A DNA stretch of 64,000 nt from DASCOT01 sp965197275 (GTDB taxonomy: Bacteria; Acidobacteriota; UBA890; WLXD01), in assembly GCA_965197275.1 (NCBI GenBank), contig CBDAMQ010000032.1, positions 248,001 through 312,000 of the forward strand, in the 5' to 3' direction. Positions 8,997 through 18,134 of the stretch are shown here, one piece after another. A program made the translations under genes and the position numbers. The notes beneath the pieces are model-generated. The model saw only the letters and a program-made list of their open reading frames with translations. It was not told where the DNA came from and ran no database searches. Every line of letters starts with the position of its first letter. Position 1 is the stretch's first letter.

Positions 8997-9022
8997 GCCC
9001 GAGCCGGGTTTCCGGTCCGGGC
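8997..9022 (+). terminator. GC-rich hairpin after the putative major subunit
   Basis: GCCCG at 8997-9001 pairs with CGGGC at 9018-9022, and an inner CCGG pairs with CCGG around a GTTT loop, followed by CTTTG. It lies 30 bases after the stop of the first secreted subunit and 28 bases before the next gene. It may be a partial terminator or an mRNA-stabilising stem that lets the first gene be expressed above the chaperone and usher genes. Confidence 0.4.
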
Positions 9023-9050
9023 CTTTGCCGCAGTCGGACGGAACACAGGA

Positions 9051-9632
9051 ATGCGATCCACCCTCCTCGCAGGCATCAGCCTGGCGGCCGCCCTGGCGCT
9101 GCCCGGCGCCAGCCCTGCTCAGCTCATCGAGCCGATCGATCTGCTGAAGATGGGCCACGCTACCCCAGTCATCAACATCGCGCCTAGCCTGCAGTTGGAA
9201 GCCATCACCGCCAGTGAGCTACTCGCCGCAGGCGCGAGCATCTTCGACCTGGGGACCGCCAGCCCGGTGCTCGACTCGACGCTCTCGAGTGGAGCCCTCA
9301 ACCCGTCGAATCTGGCCGCCCAGAGCTTGGGGCCCGTGACGCGCTCCGTGGACGCGCTGTGGTGGTCCTGGATGACGCGGCGGCAGTTCGGTCGTATCGA
9401 CGTGCAGTACCGGTTCGTCGGCGCCAACGGCAGCAGCGGTCAACTGAGCAGCGTCGACGACCCAACGAGTTTCATCGGCGTCACTTTGGAAGCGATCGCG
9501 CCCCAAATCGTGGACCGCAAGAAGAAACGGCGCCTGGTGCAGGGGGGCCTCAACCTGACGCTAGATCTGGACCAGGTGCGCGCCGCCGGGCGTCACACTG
9601 GAACCCTCACCGTGATTGTGAACAACCTTTGA
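9051..9632 (+). CDS. small secreted protein, putative minor fibre subunit
   Basis: 193 residues with a signal peptide ending near SPAQ (about residue 24). The C-terminal part (GGLNLTLDLDQ, then HTGTLTVIVNNL) resembles the last strands of DUF4402-type and fimbrial subunits, in which the final strands read GTxTVTV-like. AGGA abuts the ATG. The next gene, a chaperone, begins 19 bases on. Role as tip or minor subunit is inferred from position. The family assignment is tentative. Confidence 0.6.
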   Translation: MRSTLLAGISLAAALALPGASPAQLIEPIDLLKMGHATPVINIAPSLQLEAITASELLAAGASIFDLGTASPVLDSTLSSGALNPSNLAAQSLGPVTRSVDALWWSWMTRRQFGRIDVQYRFVGANGSSGQLSSVDDPTSFIGVTLEAIAPQIVDRKKKRRLVQGGLNLTLDLDQVRAAGRHTGTLTVIVNNL

Positions 9633-9651
9633 CTCAGTGGGAGACCCGACC

Positions 9652-10650
9652 ATGAAAGCGACTCCATCTCTCCGGTACAGGACGCCAGCCGTCCTCCTGA
9701 GCGCGACGATCGCATTCGGCCTCGTGCTCGTCCCTGAACTCGTTGCGCAGCAGACGACGCGGACCTTGGCTCCGCTCGAGCAGCCGGCCGGCGGCGACGA
9801 AGACGTCGATCCACCAGCGCAGGTGGCGGTGAGCCCCGGTCGCTTCGAGATCGGGATCGGGTCGCGTCCCGTTGTCGAGGCGCTACGCCTGATCAACTTC
9901 TCCGAAGAGGACCTCGACATCCGCGTCACGGTAGTGCCGTGAGACCTCGACGAGTTCAACCAGGTACGCGTACTGGATCCGGACGAGCAGTCACTCGACC
10001 AGTGGCTGATCCTCAACCCGCGTGAGTTCACCGTTGCCGGTAAGACCACACAGACGGTGCGCTTCGCGATCCGTCCGCGGACCAGGCCGAGCGACGGTGA
10101 GCACCGCGCCATGATTTATCTCGAGGAGATCCCCAAGGATCTGCCGGAAGGCAAGGTGAAGATTGCCTTCAAGGTGGGCGTAGCCGTCTACGCCTACGCC
10201 GGTACGGTTGTGCGCCAAGGACAACTGAACAAGGTGAGCGTAGCTGCGGATCGCCAGTACTACGCCGCGGCGTTCGACATTTCCAACGGCGGCAACGCTC
10301 ATGTGCGGCTCGAAGGTGAGTACGCCGTGTGGCCGATTGACGGCTTTCCTGACGTAGCGACCATGCCGACCCTGGGTGATGACCCCGAGGTGATCCCTGC
10401 AGGCCTGCTTTATCACGGGAGTCTGCCGACCACGCCTGTGCTCGGCGGCACGCGCCGGGAGCTTCTGCTGGCGCAGCCCCACGCCCTGCCGACAGGGCGC
10501 TACATGCTCGCGTTCCAGGGCAAGCTCGACGGCCAGCCGTTCCGCGACGCCACCGAGTTCAGCGTTCCGCCGGCCCCCGACGTGGGGGTTGCTGCGGACC
10601 AGCAACAACAACAGCAGCCGCCGCCGCCCGACGACGGCTCACAGCGCTGA
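9652..10650 (+). pseudogene. fimbrial periplasmic chaperone with in-frame TGA at codon 97
   Basis: One reading frame from ATG 9652 (GGGAG eight bases upstream) to 10650 is open except for TGA at 9940-9942. Before it lie a signal peptide and an Ig-like strand (RPVVEALRLINFSEEDLDIRVTVVP). After it the frame continues DLDEFNQVRVLDPDEQSL, then WLILNPREFTVAG, TVRFAIRPR and HRAMIYLEE, in the order of the first domain of pilus chaperones. A second beta domain and a Gln/Pro-rich tail follow. Related chaperones often have Trp at this kind of position, so a TGG-to-TGA change is the simplest explanation. Other genes in this window use TGA as stop. Confidence 0.65.
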
Positions 10651-10674
10651 TCACAATCTCCAGGAGTGACTCAG

Positions 10675-13600
10675 GTGCGCATCTTGCCTCGCGAACGGCC
10701 AAACGCGGCCAAGCGGGGCCAGGTGCATCTTGGCAGCGTCGAGCGGCAGGCATGGCGCGTTGGCGTTGTGCTGGTGGCGGCGCTGACTCTGGCGCCACTG
10801 GCCTCGGGTGCTGAGGGGCCACGCCCGGACGATCCGCAGCGCATGCTCCTCGGCCTGGTGGTCGAGAACCGTGAGCTGACCGCCTCGGAGGTGTACTTCG
10901 ACGGCACCGAGTTTCTGGTGCCGCTCGAGGACTTCCTCGCCGTCTGTGGTTGTGAGCTGAGCCAGGACGACGAGGAGATCACGATCGAGACGCCGTTGGG
11001 CAATGTGATTCTGCAGCCGATCGACATCGTGGCGCGCGAGGGCGTGGCGCATATCCGCGAGCGCGCCATGATCGATCGCCTGGCGATGCGTATCGCCTAC
11101 AGCTCGAGTCGGTTGGCGCTGCTACTCGACATCCCTTGGATAGGACATCTTGGATCGGCAACCGGTAGCATCGCGGATCCGGTTGCCGATATCCGCGCTC
11201 CCAGCCTGGCGTTGTCGACCGCGCAGATCCGAGCCCGGAGGTCGCAGCGGCGGGATCTCGGCGTGTCGTCGGCCGACACGGTGCTTTCCGGCCGCGCCGT
11301 CGGGGGACAGTGGCGGATTCGCTACGACGAGTCCTTCGCCGAGCGCCGGCGACTGTCGGAATACGCCTGGTTGCGGCGCTTCGACGACAAGCTGGTGATG
11401 GCAGGCTACCAGCGCGTCAGCCTCCACCCTCTCCTCAGCGGCGTCGAGATGACCGGCCTTCAGGGAGCGTGGACCAATCAGCCCTTCGAGCTCTTCAGCG
11501 TCAACGCCAGTGGTACCGAGCTGTTGCCGCGTCAAATGCGCTCTACGGCCACCATCAGCGGCGTCGGCGTCCCGGCCGGAACGGCGGTGCTGCGGGTAAA
11601 CGACCGCAACGTGGCGGCGCAGACGATGGGCCTTGACGGCCTCTACGACTTTCGCGAAGTGCGGCTGTCGTCGTCGCGCGCCAACCGCGTCGAGGTGCTG
11701 ATCTATGACCGCGGCGTTCCCACGGTGCCGATCGACATCCACGACCACTCGCGCAGCGCCTCACAGCAGATGCTGCCCTCGGGGGCGCTCATGGTGCAGG
11801 GAGGGTTCGGTCGGCCGGGCAATGCGCTGCATCCCTCACGACAGCTACCCGGAATGTCCGGGTTCGTCCAGGGTAGATTCGGTGTATCCAGTCGGCTCAC
11901 GCTTGAGACGGCGATGCAACAGGACGGTGAGCGGCGGGAGTTCGTTGTCGGCGGGGTAAGCCAGCTGGCCAGTGGCGTTGTGGCCTCGTTCGCCGGCGCC
12001 AATTCGGGCGGGCGGTTCGGCTATTTGGGCGATATCGAGGCCTACGCAGGCCGCTGGCGCTTCCTGGCCAGCTCCCAGGGCCGCGAGGCCGGCTTTCAGT
12101 TCGGCAGCCAGCAGTTCGTCGATCATTTCATTGATTTCTCGCGGCGAAGCGTCAGCGGTACCTGGGAGGCCGGTGTCGTCGGTCGCTATCGACGCGCGCA
12201 GACCGGCGATCAGACGTTTCTGCTACCGGCGGTTTCGTTTCGGCCCTGGCGGGGCATGTCGATGCGAGCCCGCCCGGACTACCACGGTGAGTATCGCTTT
12301 GATCTGATGTGGTCGCCGGGTACGCGTTGGCGACTGGGCGCGATGCGCAGCGGCGCCAACGCCATGATCGACCTCACGTGGCAGCCCGGCGCCCGGCTCC
12401 GCGCCTCATTGCTCGCCCAGGTTGTTGCTGGAGCCGGCCACAGCCAGGCGCTGCGTCTGTCGTGGGTCGGCCACGGGCGCTGGCAACCCGCCGTGATCGG
12501 CGGCCCGATGCTCACCAACGGCAACCTCGGCCTGGCCCTCGGTGTCCAGGCAGCGGTCATGCCCGGAATGCTACTGGCAGCGACTTACCAGTCGAGCTCC
12601 CTGCTGGCCGAGGAAGGACGTGAGAGCGGTGCGACGCTGTCGTTTGCGCTCGTCGGCGATTTGGCCTTTGCCGGCAGTCGGGTCGTACCGGGGCGTTCGC
12701 TCGGCGACTACGGCTCTACCGGAGGCATCGCCGGGCGGATTCGAGTGGCCGACGGCTACAAGGTCGATTCCGAGGAGCTGTCCGGGCTTGCCATCATGGT
12801 CAACGGGCGCCCGGCGACGCGCACGACCCGGGGCGGGAAGTACCTGTTGACGAACCTCGACGAGGGTGTCCACCGCATCGAGTACGATCCGGACCGTCTG
12901 CCGATCGAGCTGTCGCCGCGCGAGCGCAAGCGCATGGTCGAGGTGGCCGCCGGGGCTATGACTCGGGCCGATTTCACCCTCGACGTCGAGTTCGGTATCG
13001 CTGGTCGGGTGATCGTCGGCGGACGCAAGATTCCGAGCTTGCTGGTCGAGCTCATCGATCATCGGGGCGACGTCGTGGCGAGTGGCGCGACGGACCGTTT
13101 CGGACTGTTCCGCATCGACGGCGTTCCGATCGGTAGCTACACCCTGCGCCTATCGCCGGACAATGCCCCCGACGCCGACATTGAGTGGCCAACGCGACCG
13201 GTAACGGTGATCGACGACTTCCTGTTCGACCAGGACCTGTCGCTGGAGTTGCCCGACGGTGCCGACCGCGTGATTGCCCACGCCGAGGCGGCGGCGGAGG
13301 CTTCGAGTGTCTCCGCTATTGCTCCGGCCGCTGCCCCAGACGGTGGCCCGACCTCCACCGCAGGTCGATTGTTCGCGTCCATGGCGTCGCCGGCAGCACG
13401 CTCAACGCCGCTGCCGCAGAACTCGGTGCCGGAACGGCCGATACCGACGACCGGCACCGGTCTCCATGCGGTCGCCACGGCTGCTGCACCGCCGCTGATT
13501 CTCCTTGAACAGCCGTTGCCAGCCGCCGAACCGGCGGGTTCGCTGGGGCCACTTCTCGACGAACGGCGCGCCAGTCGTGTCGACACGGCGACGGAAACCG

Positions 13601-14313
13601 ATTCGCTGTCGATGATCGTGCTCGAGACGGTGACCGCGTCTCTTGGAGACTCGGAATTGGTTCCCTTTGGGCGCCCGGTCGTCGAGCGCGTCGCGCCAGT
13701 GCGACTGCGCCTGTACGAGTACGTAACGGTGATCGAGTGGGTGGAAGGGACTCCGCCGCGCGTACGCGACCAGATCACCGTGGTTGCGTCCTTTCCGCCG
13801 GCACCAGAGCTGGCGGAGACGGCACCGGCAGCCATAACGCCCGCGCCACCCGTGCGCCCGCGGCTGTACGAGTACGTAACGGTGATCGAGTGGGTGGAAG
13901 GGATTCCGCCGCGCGTACGCGACCAGATCACCGTGGTTGCGTCCTTTCCGCCGGCACCAGAGCTGGCGGAGACGGCACCGGCAGCCATAACGCCCGCGCC
14001 GCCCGTGCGCCCGCGGCTGTATGAGTACGTCACCGTGATGGCTCCGCCGCAGGTACGGCGGGGTGACGCTCGAACAGCCGCCATCAACCAAGACGAAAAC
14101 GCCGGAACGGCAGCAGTCAATCGGTGGCGCTCGTTGCGCGTAGGCGCCGAGGCAACAGCGTCCGCCCAGGTCGTGCAGCGCATCGACTCGCCGCGCGCAG
14201 CAGCAGCACGACGGCTCTATTCGGCTCCCTGGCGCGCATCGCGCCCCGCAACCACCGCTGCCGCTCGTTGGACCCTCGTCGGTCCACGATCGGGGCGCAC
14301 CGTTCGACGCTAG
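10675..14313 (+). CDS. fimbrial usher-like outer-membrane protein with long repetitive C-terminal tail
   Basis: About 1212 residues. The order is: signal peptide (to about 47); an N-terminal periplasmic domain; a beta-barrel with a plug-like segment (SGVGVPAGTAVLRVNDRNV) and the usher-like IDIHDHSRSASQQMLPSG stretch; then a carboxypeptidase-regulatory-like domain at about 780-850 (GIAGRVIVGGRKIPSL). The final 350 residues are Ala/Pro-rich low-complexity sequence holding two and a half copies of a 51-residue repeat. The pattern is closest to CS1/alpha-type ushers, which secrete fibre subunits handed over by the chaperone encoded just upstream. AGGAG at 10662-10666 favours GTG 10675 over GTG 10666. 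The tail is unusual for ushers. Confidence 0.7.
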   Translation: MRILPRERPNAAKRGQVHLGSVERQAWRVGVVLVAALTLAPLASGAEGPRPDDPQRMLLGLVVENRELTASEVYFDGTEFLVPLEDFLAVCGCELSQDDEEITIETPLGNVILQPIDIVAREGVAHIRERAMIDRLAMRIAYSSSRLALLLDIPWIGHLGSATGSIADPVADIRAPSLALSTAQIRARRSQRRDLGVSSADTVLSGRAVGGQWRIRYDESFAERRRLSEYAWLRRFDDKLVMAGYQRVSLHPLLSGVEMTGLQGAWTNQPFELFSVNASGTELLPRQMRSTATISGVGVPAGTAVLRVNDRNVAAQTMGLDGLYDFREVRLSSSRANRVEVLIYDRGVPTVPIDIHDHSRSASQQMLPSGALMVQGGFGRPGNALHPSRQLPGMSGFVQGRFGVSSRLTLETAMQQDGERREFVVGGVSQLASGVVASFAGANSGGRFGYLGDIEAYAGRWRFLASSQGREAGFQFGSQQFVDHFIDFSRRSVSGTWEAGVVGRYRRAQTGDQTFLLPAVSFRPWRGMSMRARPDYHGEYRFDLMWSPGTRWRLGAMRSGANAMIDLTWQPGARLRASLLAQVVAGAGHSQALRLSWVGHGRWQPAVIGGPMLTNGNLGLALGVQAAVMPGMLLAATYQSSSLLAEEGRESGATLSFALVGDLAFAGSRVVPGRSLGDYGSTGGIAGRIRVADGYKVDSEELSGLAIMVNGRPATRTTRGGKYLLTNLDEGVHRIEYDPDRLPIELSPRERKRMVEVAAGAMTRADFTLDVEFGIAGRVIVGGRKIPSLLVELIDHRGDVVASGATDRFGLFRIDGVPIGSYTLRLSPDNAPDADIEWPTRPVTVIDDFLFDQDLSLELPDGADRVIAHAEAAAEASSVSAIAPAAAPDGGPTSTAGRLFASMASPAARSTPLPQNSVPERPIPTTGTGLHAVATAAAPPLILLEQPLPAAEPAGSLGPLLDERRASRVDTATETDSLSMIVLETVTASLGDSELVPFGRPVVERVAPVRLRLYEYVTVIEWVEGTPPRVRDQITVVASFPPAPELAETAPAAITPAPPVRPRLYEYVTVIEWVEGIPPRVRDQITVVASFPPAPELAETAPAAITPAPPVRPRLYEYVTVMAPPQVRRGDARTAAINQDENAGTAAVNRWRSLRVGAEATASAQVVQRIDSPRAAAARRLYSAPWRASRPATTAAARWTLVGPRSGRTVRR
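13699..14040 (+). repeat. 153-bp tandem repeat encoding 51-residue units
   Basis: Units start at 13699, 13852 and 14005, giving an exact 153-base period. The first two are nearly identical; the third stops after about 36 bases. Each encodes a LYEYVTVIEWVEG motif, a RVRDQITVVASFPPAPE stretch and an Ala/Pro linker. The period is a multiple of three, so copy-number change keeps the usher frame. Confidence 0.9.
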
Positions 14314-14384
14314 ACGCAGATCTTGCGGCGCCCATCGCAGGCGCCGAATTGCGGTGTGGCCCGGCCGCCACTTATGGTGCCTTC

Positions 14385-16634
14385 ATGAAGCCGCCCGGCA
14401 CCGAGGTTCGGTTGGTCACGAGGTTGATTCTCGTGGTGACGTTGGCAGCGTCGTTCGCGGGGGCAGCTGGATCACAGCAGGCCCACAACCCTGGTCCCGA
14501 CGGCCGCACGGCTGACTTCCGCTGCGCATTCGCCGCCTCCACGATCGCCACGTCAGCGGATCTGCGTTGCATGGAGCTGTTTCCGACGAGCCGGGCGGGG
14601 GATGCCCATGGTGTGGCCGAGCTCGGACGGGTGCGTTCGCCGTTCGGCATTGCGGTCACCGCCGAGGGCAGACATCGATATCACCTCAGGGTGCTAGTCG
14701 AAGGGCTCCCGGACCCTGCCGAGCTCGGAGCCGCGGCCTACGTCGCCTGGGTCACGACCCCGTGGCTGGATCCGGTCACCCGCCTGGGCGAGGTGCGCAA
14801 CGGGCTCACCGATCTGGGGGAGGTGGCGCACAACAAGTTCTTGATCTGGATCAGCGCCGAGCCCGCGGCGGAGGCTGAAACCCGCGCCGGACGGCTGGTT
14901 CTCCGGGGCAGGTCTCCGAGCTCCCGCTTGACCGCCGAAGACCTGATCACGCAGGCACCGCTAGCGTTGGTCGCGCCGGGCGGTAGCGGCGATCATGCTG
15001 CCGGTATGGGCGGTAATGGCGACGTTACGCCTCCAATGCATCCAGCAGTGCCGATGCTGCCGGGGATGGCGGCACTGCGCCCGAGCTCAACACCCTGGCT
15101 ACCCACAGCGGCCGATCCCGAGAATGTGCCCCTCGCCAGGCACCGCCAGATCGTCCGATTAAGCGACGGCGGAACCCTCGATCTCGAGGCCGGCCTGGTG
15201 CGAAAACAGCTTGGCGAGCGCACCTACCTGATGTACGGCTTCAACGGCCAGATACCGGGACCGCTGATACACGTTCCGGAGAAGGCTACCGTCTTCGTCA
15301 ATTTCGAAAACCATACGAAGTTGCCCACTGCGGTCCACTGGCATGGGGTCCGACTCGACAATCGCTTCGACGGTGTCCCCGGAGTGACGCAAGATCCGGT
15401 GCTTCCCGGCGAGAGCTTTCGATACCAGGTCTACTTCCGCGACGCGGGACTGTACTGGTACCACCCTCACCACCGCGAGGACATCACGCAGGATCTGGGT
15501 CTTTTCGGCAACATGCTTGTCGAGCCGGCGTCGAGCGATGCCTACGGACCGGTGAACACCGAACAGGTGCTCATGCTCGATGACCTGCTGCTGGGCGAAC
15601 AGGGATTGGTGCCGTACGGCACCGAGTCGGCCAACTTCATGCTCATGGGCAGGTTCGGCAACCTGCTGCTGGTCAACGGCGAGCCCGAGTACGAGCTCGA
15701 GGTAAAGCGTGGTGAGGTCGTGCGCTTCTTCTTTACCAACGTCGCCAACACGCGCACCTTCAACCTGAGCTTCCGACACGATGGCGCGACGGCACCCGTG
15801 CCGATGAAGGTGGTAGCGACGGACGTATCGCGATTCCAGCGAGAGGTGTGGGCCGAGAACCTGGTCATCGCGCCGGCGGAGCGCTACATCGTCGACGTCC
15901 GCTTCGCTGAGCCCGGCGCGGTTCGAGTCGCGAATATCGTTCAGGGGATCAACCACCGTGCCGGGAGCTTCTTCACCGAGTCCACCGATCTCGGCATCAT
16001 CAGGGTGGGCGCCGAGGCGGTCGGCACGGACCTGGCGAACGATCACTCGGTGCTGCGCGTCAACGCCGACGTGTCGGCGGATATCAACAACTACCGCGAC
16101 CATTTCGAACGTCCCCCGGACCGCGAGCTCGTGCTGCGACTGGAAGCCGGGGAGTTGCCGCTTGTAGTCGACCAGCTGATGGCGCTCGATCGGGTGTACT
16201 TCAACCCCGCCGAGTGGGCCGGGACGATGCCGATGATGAACTGGATCAGCACTGGCGAGCAGATCGAGTGGCTGCTGATTGATCCGCGTACCGACAACCG
16301 CAACATGGACATCGACGATTGGAGCTTCCGAGTCGGCGACGTGGTCAAGATTCGCATCACCAACGATCGCGGCTCGTTCCATGCCATGCAGCATCCGATC
16401 CATTTCCACGGCCAGCGCTTCCTGGTACTGGAGCAGGACGGCGTCGCCAACGACAATCTGGCGTGGAAGGACACCGTCTTGCTCCCGGTGGCCTCGACCA
16501 CCGATCTCCTGTTGGAGCTGTCCAACCCGGGCCGCTGGATGGTTCACTGCCACATCGCCGAGCACCTGGAGTCGGGCATGAAAATGGTCTTCACGGTCGA
16601 CGTCCCCACTCGATCGCCTCACGAGCCACGTTAG
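14385..16634 (+). CDS. multicopper oxidase with N-terminal extension
   Basis: 749 residues with a signal peptide (about residues 1-28). Residues up to about 240 form an unassigned extension, with a His/Met-containing linker (GDHAAGMGGNG, MHPAVPMLPGM) that might bind copper. The laccase-like part has all four copper-binding motifs: HWHG near 318, HPHH near 361, HPIHFHG near 671 and HCHIAEHLE near 720, the last followed by Met, a type 1 axial ligand position. It oxidises phenols, metals or Cu(I) in the periplasm using oxygen. The stop is 11 bases before the amidohydrolase gene, and a CopC-like gene follows, which points to copper handling. Confidence 0.85.
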   Translation: MKPPGTEVRLVTRLILVVTLAASFAGAAGSQQAHNPGPDGRTADFRCAFAASTIATSADLRCMELFPTSRAGDAHGVAELGRVRSPFGIAVTAEGRHRYHLRVLVEGLPDPAELGAAAYVAWVTTPWLDPVTRLGEVRNGLTDLGEVAHNKFLIWISAEPAAEAETRAGRLVLRGRSPSSRLTAEDLITQAPLALVAPGGSGDHAAGMGGNGDVTPPMHPAVPMLPGMAALRPSSTPWLPTAADPENVPLARHRQIVRLSDGGTLDLEAGLVRKQLGERTYLMYGFNGQIPGPLIHVPEKATVFVNFENHTKLPTAVHWHGVRLDNRFDGVPGVTQDPVLPGESFRYQVYFRDAGLYWYHPHHREDITQDLGLFGNMLVEPASSDAYGPVNTEQVLMLDDLLLGEQGLVPYGTESANFMLMGRFGNLLLVNGEPEYELEVKRGEVVRFFFTNVANTRTFNLSFRHDGATAPVPMKVVATDVSRFQREVWAENLVIAPAERYIVDVRFAEPGAVRVANIVQGINHRAGSFFTESTDLGIIRVGAEAVGTDLANDHSVLRVNADVSADINNYRDHFERPPDRELVLRLEAGELPLVVDQLMALDRVYFNPAEWAGTMPMMNWISTGEQIEWLLIDPRTDNRNMDIDDWSFRVGDVVKIRITNDRGSFHAMQHPIHFHGQRFLVLEQDGVANDNLAWKDTVLLPVASTTDLLLELSNPGRWMVHCHIAEHLESGMKMVFTVDVPTRSPHEPR

Positions 16635-16645
16635 GAGAGCCCCGG

Positions 16646-18058
16646 ATGAGCAAGTCGATTTCAGTCGCCGCCGCAGCCCTGGCCCTGATCGCCGCGGCTT
16701 CCACGCCGCAGATGCTGTCGGACGACGTCCTCGAGTACGTTGCGGTGCGAGCTCCGGCGGTGGCGCTTACCCACGTCCGAGTGGTGGACGGCACCGGCGC
16801 GCCGGCACGCGAGGACCAGACGATCGTGATTCGCGACGGCCGCATCGCGGCGGTCGGTGGCAACGACTCGGTCAATGTGGGAGTCGACGCCGAGGTGCTG
16901 GATCTGCGCGGGCATACCGTGATTCCCGGACTCGTGGGCCTGCACGATCACAGCTACTACACGACCTCACGCCGCGCCGTGCAGTCGAACTACACCTCCC
17001 CGCGGCTTTACCTGGCCGCCGGGGTGACCACCATCCGTACCACCGGCAGCGAGTACCCATACGCCGAGATCAGCCTCAAGAAGTCGATCGAGGCGGGCGA
17101 GGTTCCGGGACCCCGCATGTTCGTCACCGGCCCCTACCTGACCGGCGAACAGGCGCAGTTCATGAACATGTCGAAGCTCTCCGATCCGGAGCACGCCCGG
17201 CGGGTGGTGAGCTACTGGGCGGAGGAGGGTGTCGACTGGTTCAAGGCCTACACCTGGATCGGGCGCGAGGAGCTCGCGGCGGCGATCGACGAGGCACACC
17301 GGCACGGGCTCAAGGTAACCGCCCACCTGTGCTCGGTGAGCTTCCGGGAGGCGGTGGAAGCCGGCATCGACAACATCGAACACGGCCTGATGACCAACAG
17401 CGACTACGACGAGACGCGCACCGCCGACGAGTGTTCGCGCAACCTCATGCAGAGCGTTGTCGAGCTCGATCTGTCGAGCGACGCGGTGGCGACGACCTTC
17501 CGCGAGATGATCGACGCGGGGGTGGCGATGACCAGCACACCGGTGGTGAACGAGATGTACGTCAAGGGGCGTACCGAGCTCGACCCCCGGGCCCGCGAAG
17601 CGTTGGCGCCGGGGGCGCTAGAGGAAGTCGAGGCAGCAGCGGCGCGCATCGAGGAGAGCGGCTCGATACCCCCGGAGCTATTCCACAAGGGGCTGCAGTA
17701 TGCCTACAAGTTTTCAGAATCCGGCGGCTTGCTGGCCGCCGGGGTCGATCCGACCGGCTACGGTGCCGCGTTGGCTGGCTTTGGCGACCAGCGCAACTTC
17801 GAGCTCCTGCTGGAAACCGATTTCACCCCGATAGAGGCAATCCAGGTGATCAGCGCCAACGGTGCCAAGGTCCTGGGTATCTACGACGAGGTCGGATCGG
17901 TGGAAGCGGGGAAGCAGGCCGACCTGGTGGTGCTGGATGGCAATCCGCTCGCCAACCCGCGCCACATCCGCAACGTGACGCTGGTGTTCAAGAACGGCGT
18001 CGGCTACGACTCCGCGAAGCTCATCGAGGCGGTGCGCGGGCAGGTCGGCATTCAGTGA
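16646..18058 (+). CDS. exported metal-dependent amidohydrolase
   Basis: 470 residues with a signal-peptide-like N-terminus (AAAALALIAAAS). The amidohydrolase fold shows the HxH motif (GLHDHSYYT, about residue 98), the strand FKAYTW carrying the Lys expected to be carboxylated, His in VTAHLCS and IEHGL, and a C-terminal GSVEAGKQADLVVLDG strand. Enzymes of this group (imidazolonepropionase- and prolidase-like) cut cyclic amides or dipeptides; the substrate is unknown. AGGAGA precedes the ATG. It is likely co-transcribed with the multicopper oxidase, from which it is separated by 11 bases. Confidence 0.85.
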   Translation: MSKSISVAAAALALIAAASTPQMLSDDVLEYVAVRAPAVALTHVRVVDGTGAPAREDQTIVIRDGRIAAVGGNDSVNVGVDAEVLDLRGHTVIPGLVGLHDHSYYTTSRRAVQSNYTSPRLYLAAGVTTIRTTGSEYPYAEISLKKSIEAGEVPGPRMFVTGPYLTGEQAQFMNMSKLSDPEHARRVVSYWAEEGVDWFKAYTWIGREELAAAIDEAHRHGLKVTAHLCSVSFREAVEAGIDNIEHGLMTNSDYDETRTADECSRNLMQSVVELDLSSDAVATTFREMIDAGVAMTSTPVVNEMYVKGRTELDPRAREALAPGALEEVEAAAARIEESGSIPPELFHKGLQYAYKFSESGGLLAAGVDPTGYGAALAGFGDQRNFELLLETDFTPIEAIQVISANGAKVLGIYDEVGSVEAGKQADLVVLDGNPLANPRHIRNVTLVFKNGVGYDSAKLIEAVRGQVGIQ

Positions 18059-18134
18059 GGAACGGAACCGTGCTCGCGGTAGCCGCGGGTTGCACCGGCT
18101 CAGGTCGCCCCGTAGATTCCCGTGCAGTGCGAGT

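Noticed and set aside
9940..9942. TGA recoding (selenocysteine or UGA as Trp) in the chaperone gene
   Set aside because: Many genes here end in TGA with neighbours starting at once, so UGA is a normal stop. No selenocysteine-type stem or selenoprotein family is evident. A point mutation is simpler.
13699..14040. CRISPR-like repeat array
   Set aside because: Units are 153 bases, directly adjacent and in-frame coding sequence, with no spacers and no cas genes.
13137..14183. A 348-residue minus-strand frame with repeats opposite the usher tail
   Set aside because: Its repeats are only the complement of the 153-base repeats in the usher gene; no start signal is seen.
14327..14345. Hairpin GGCGCC/GGCGCC between the usher and oxidase genes as a terminator
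   Set aside because: Six-base self-complementary stem with no T-run; such stems are frequent by chance at this GC content.
15159..16622. A 487-residue minus-strand frame opposite the multicopper oxidase
   Set aside because: It mirrors the oxidase codons and shows no motif; the plus strand has all copper-binding motifs.
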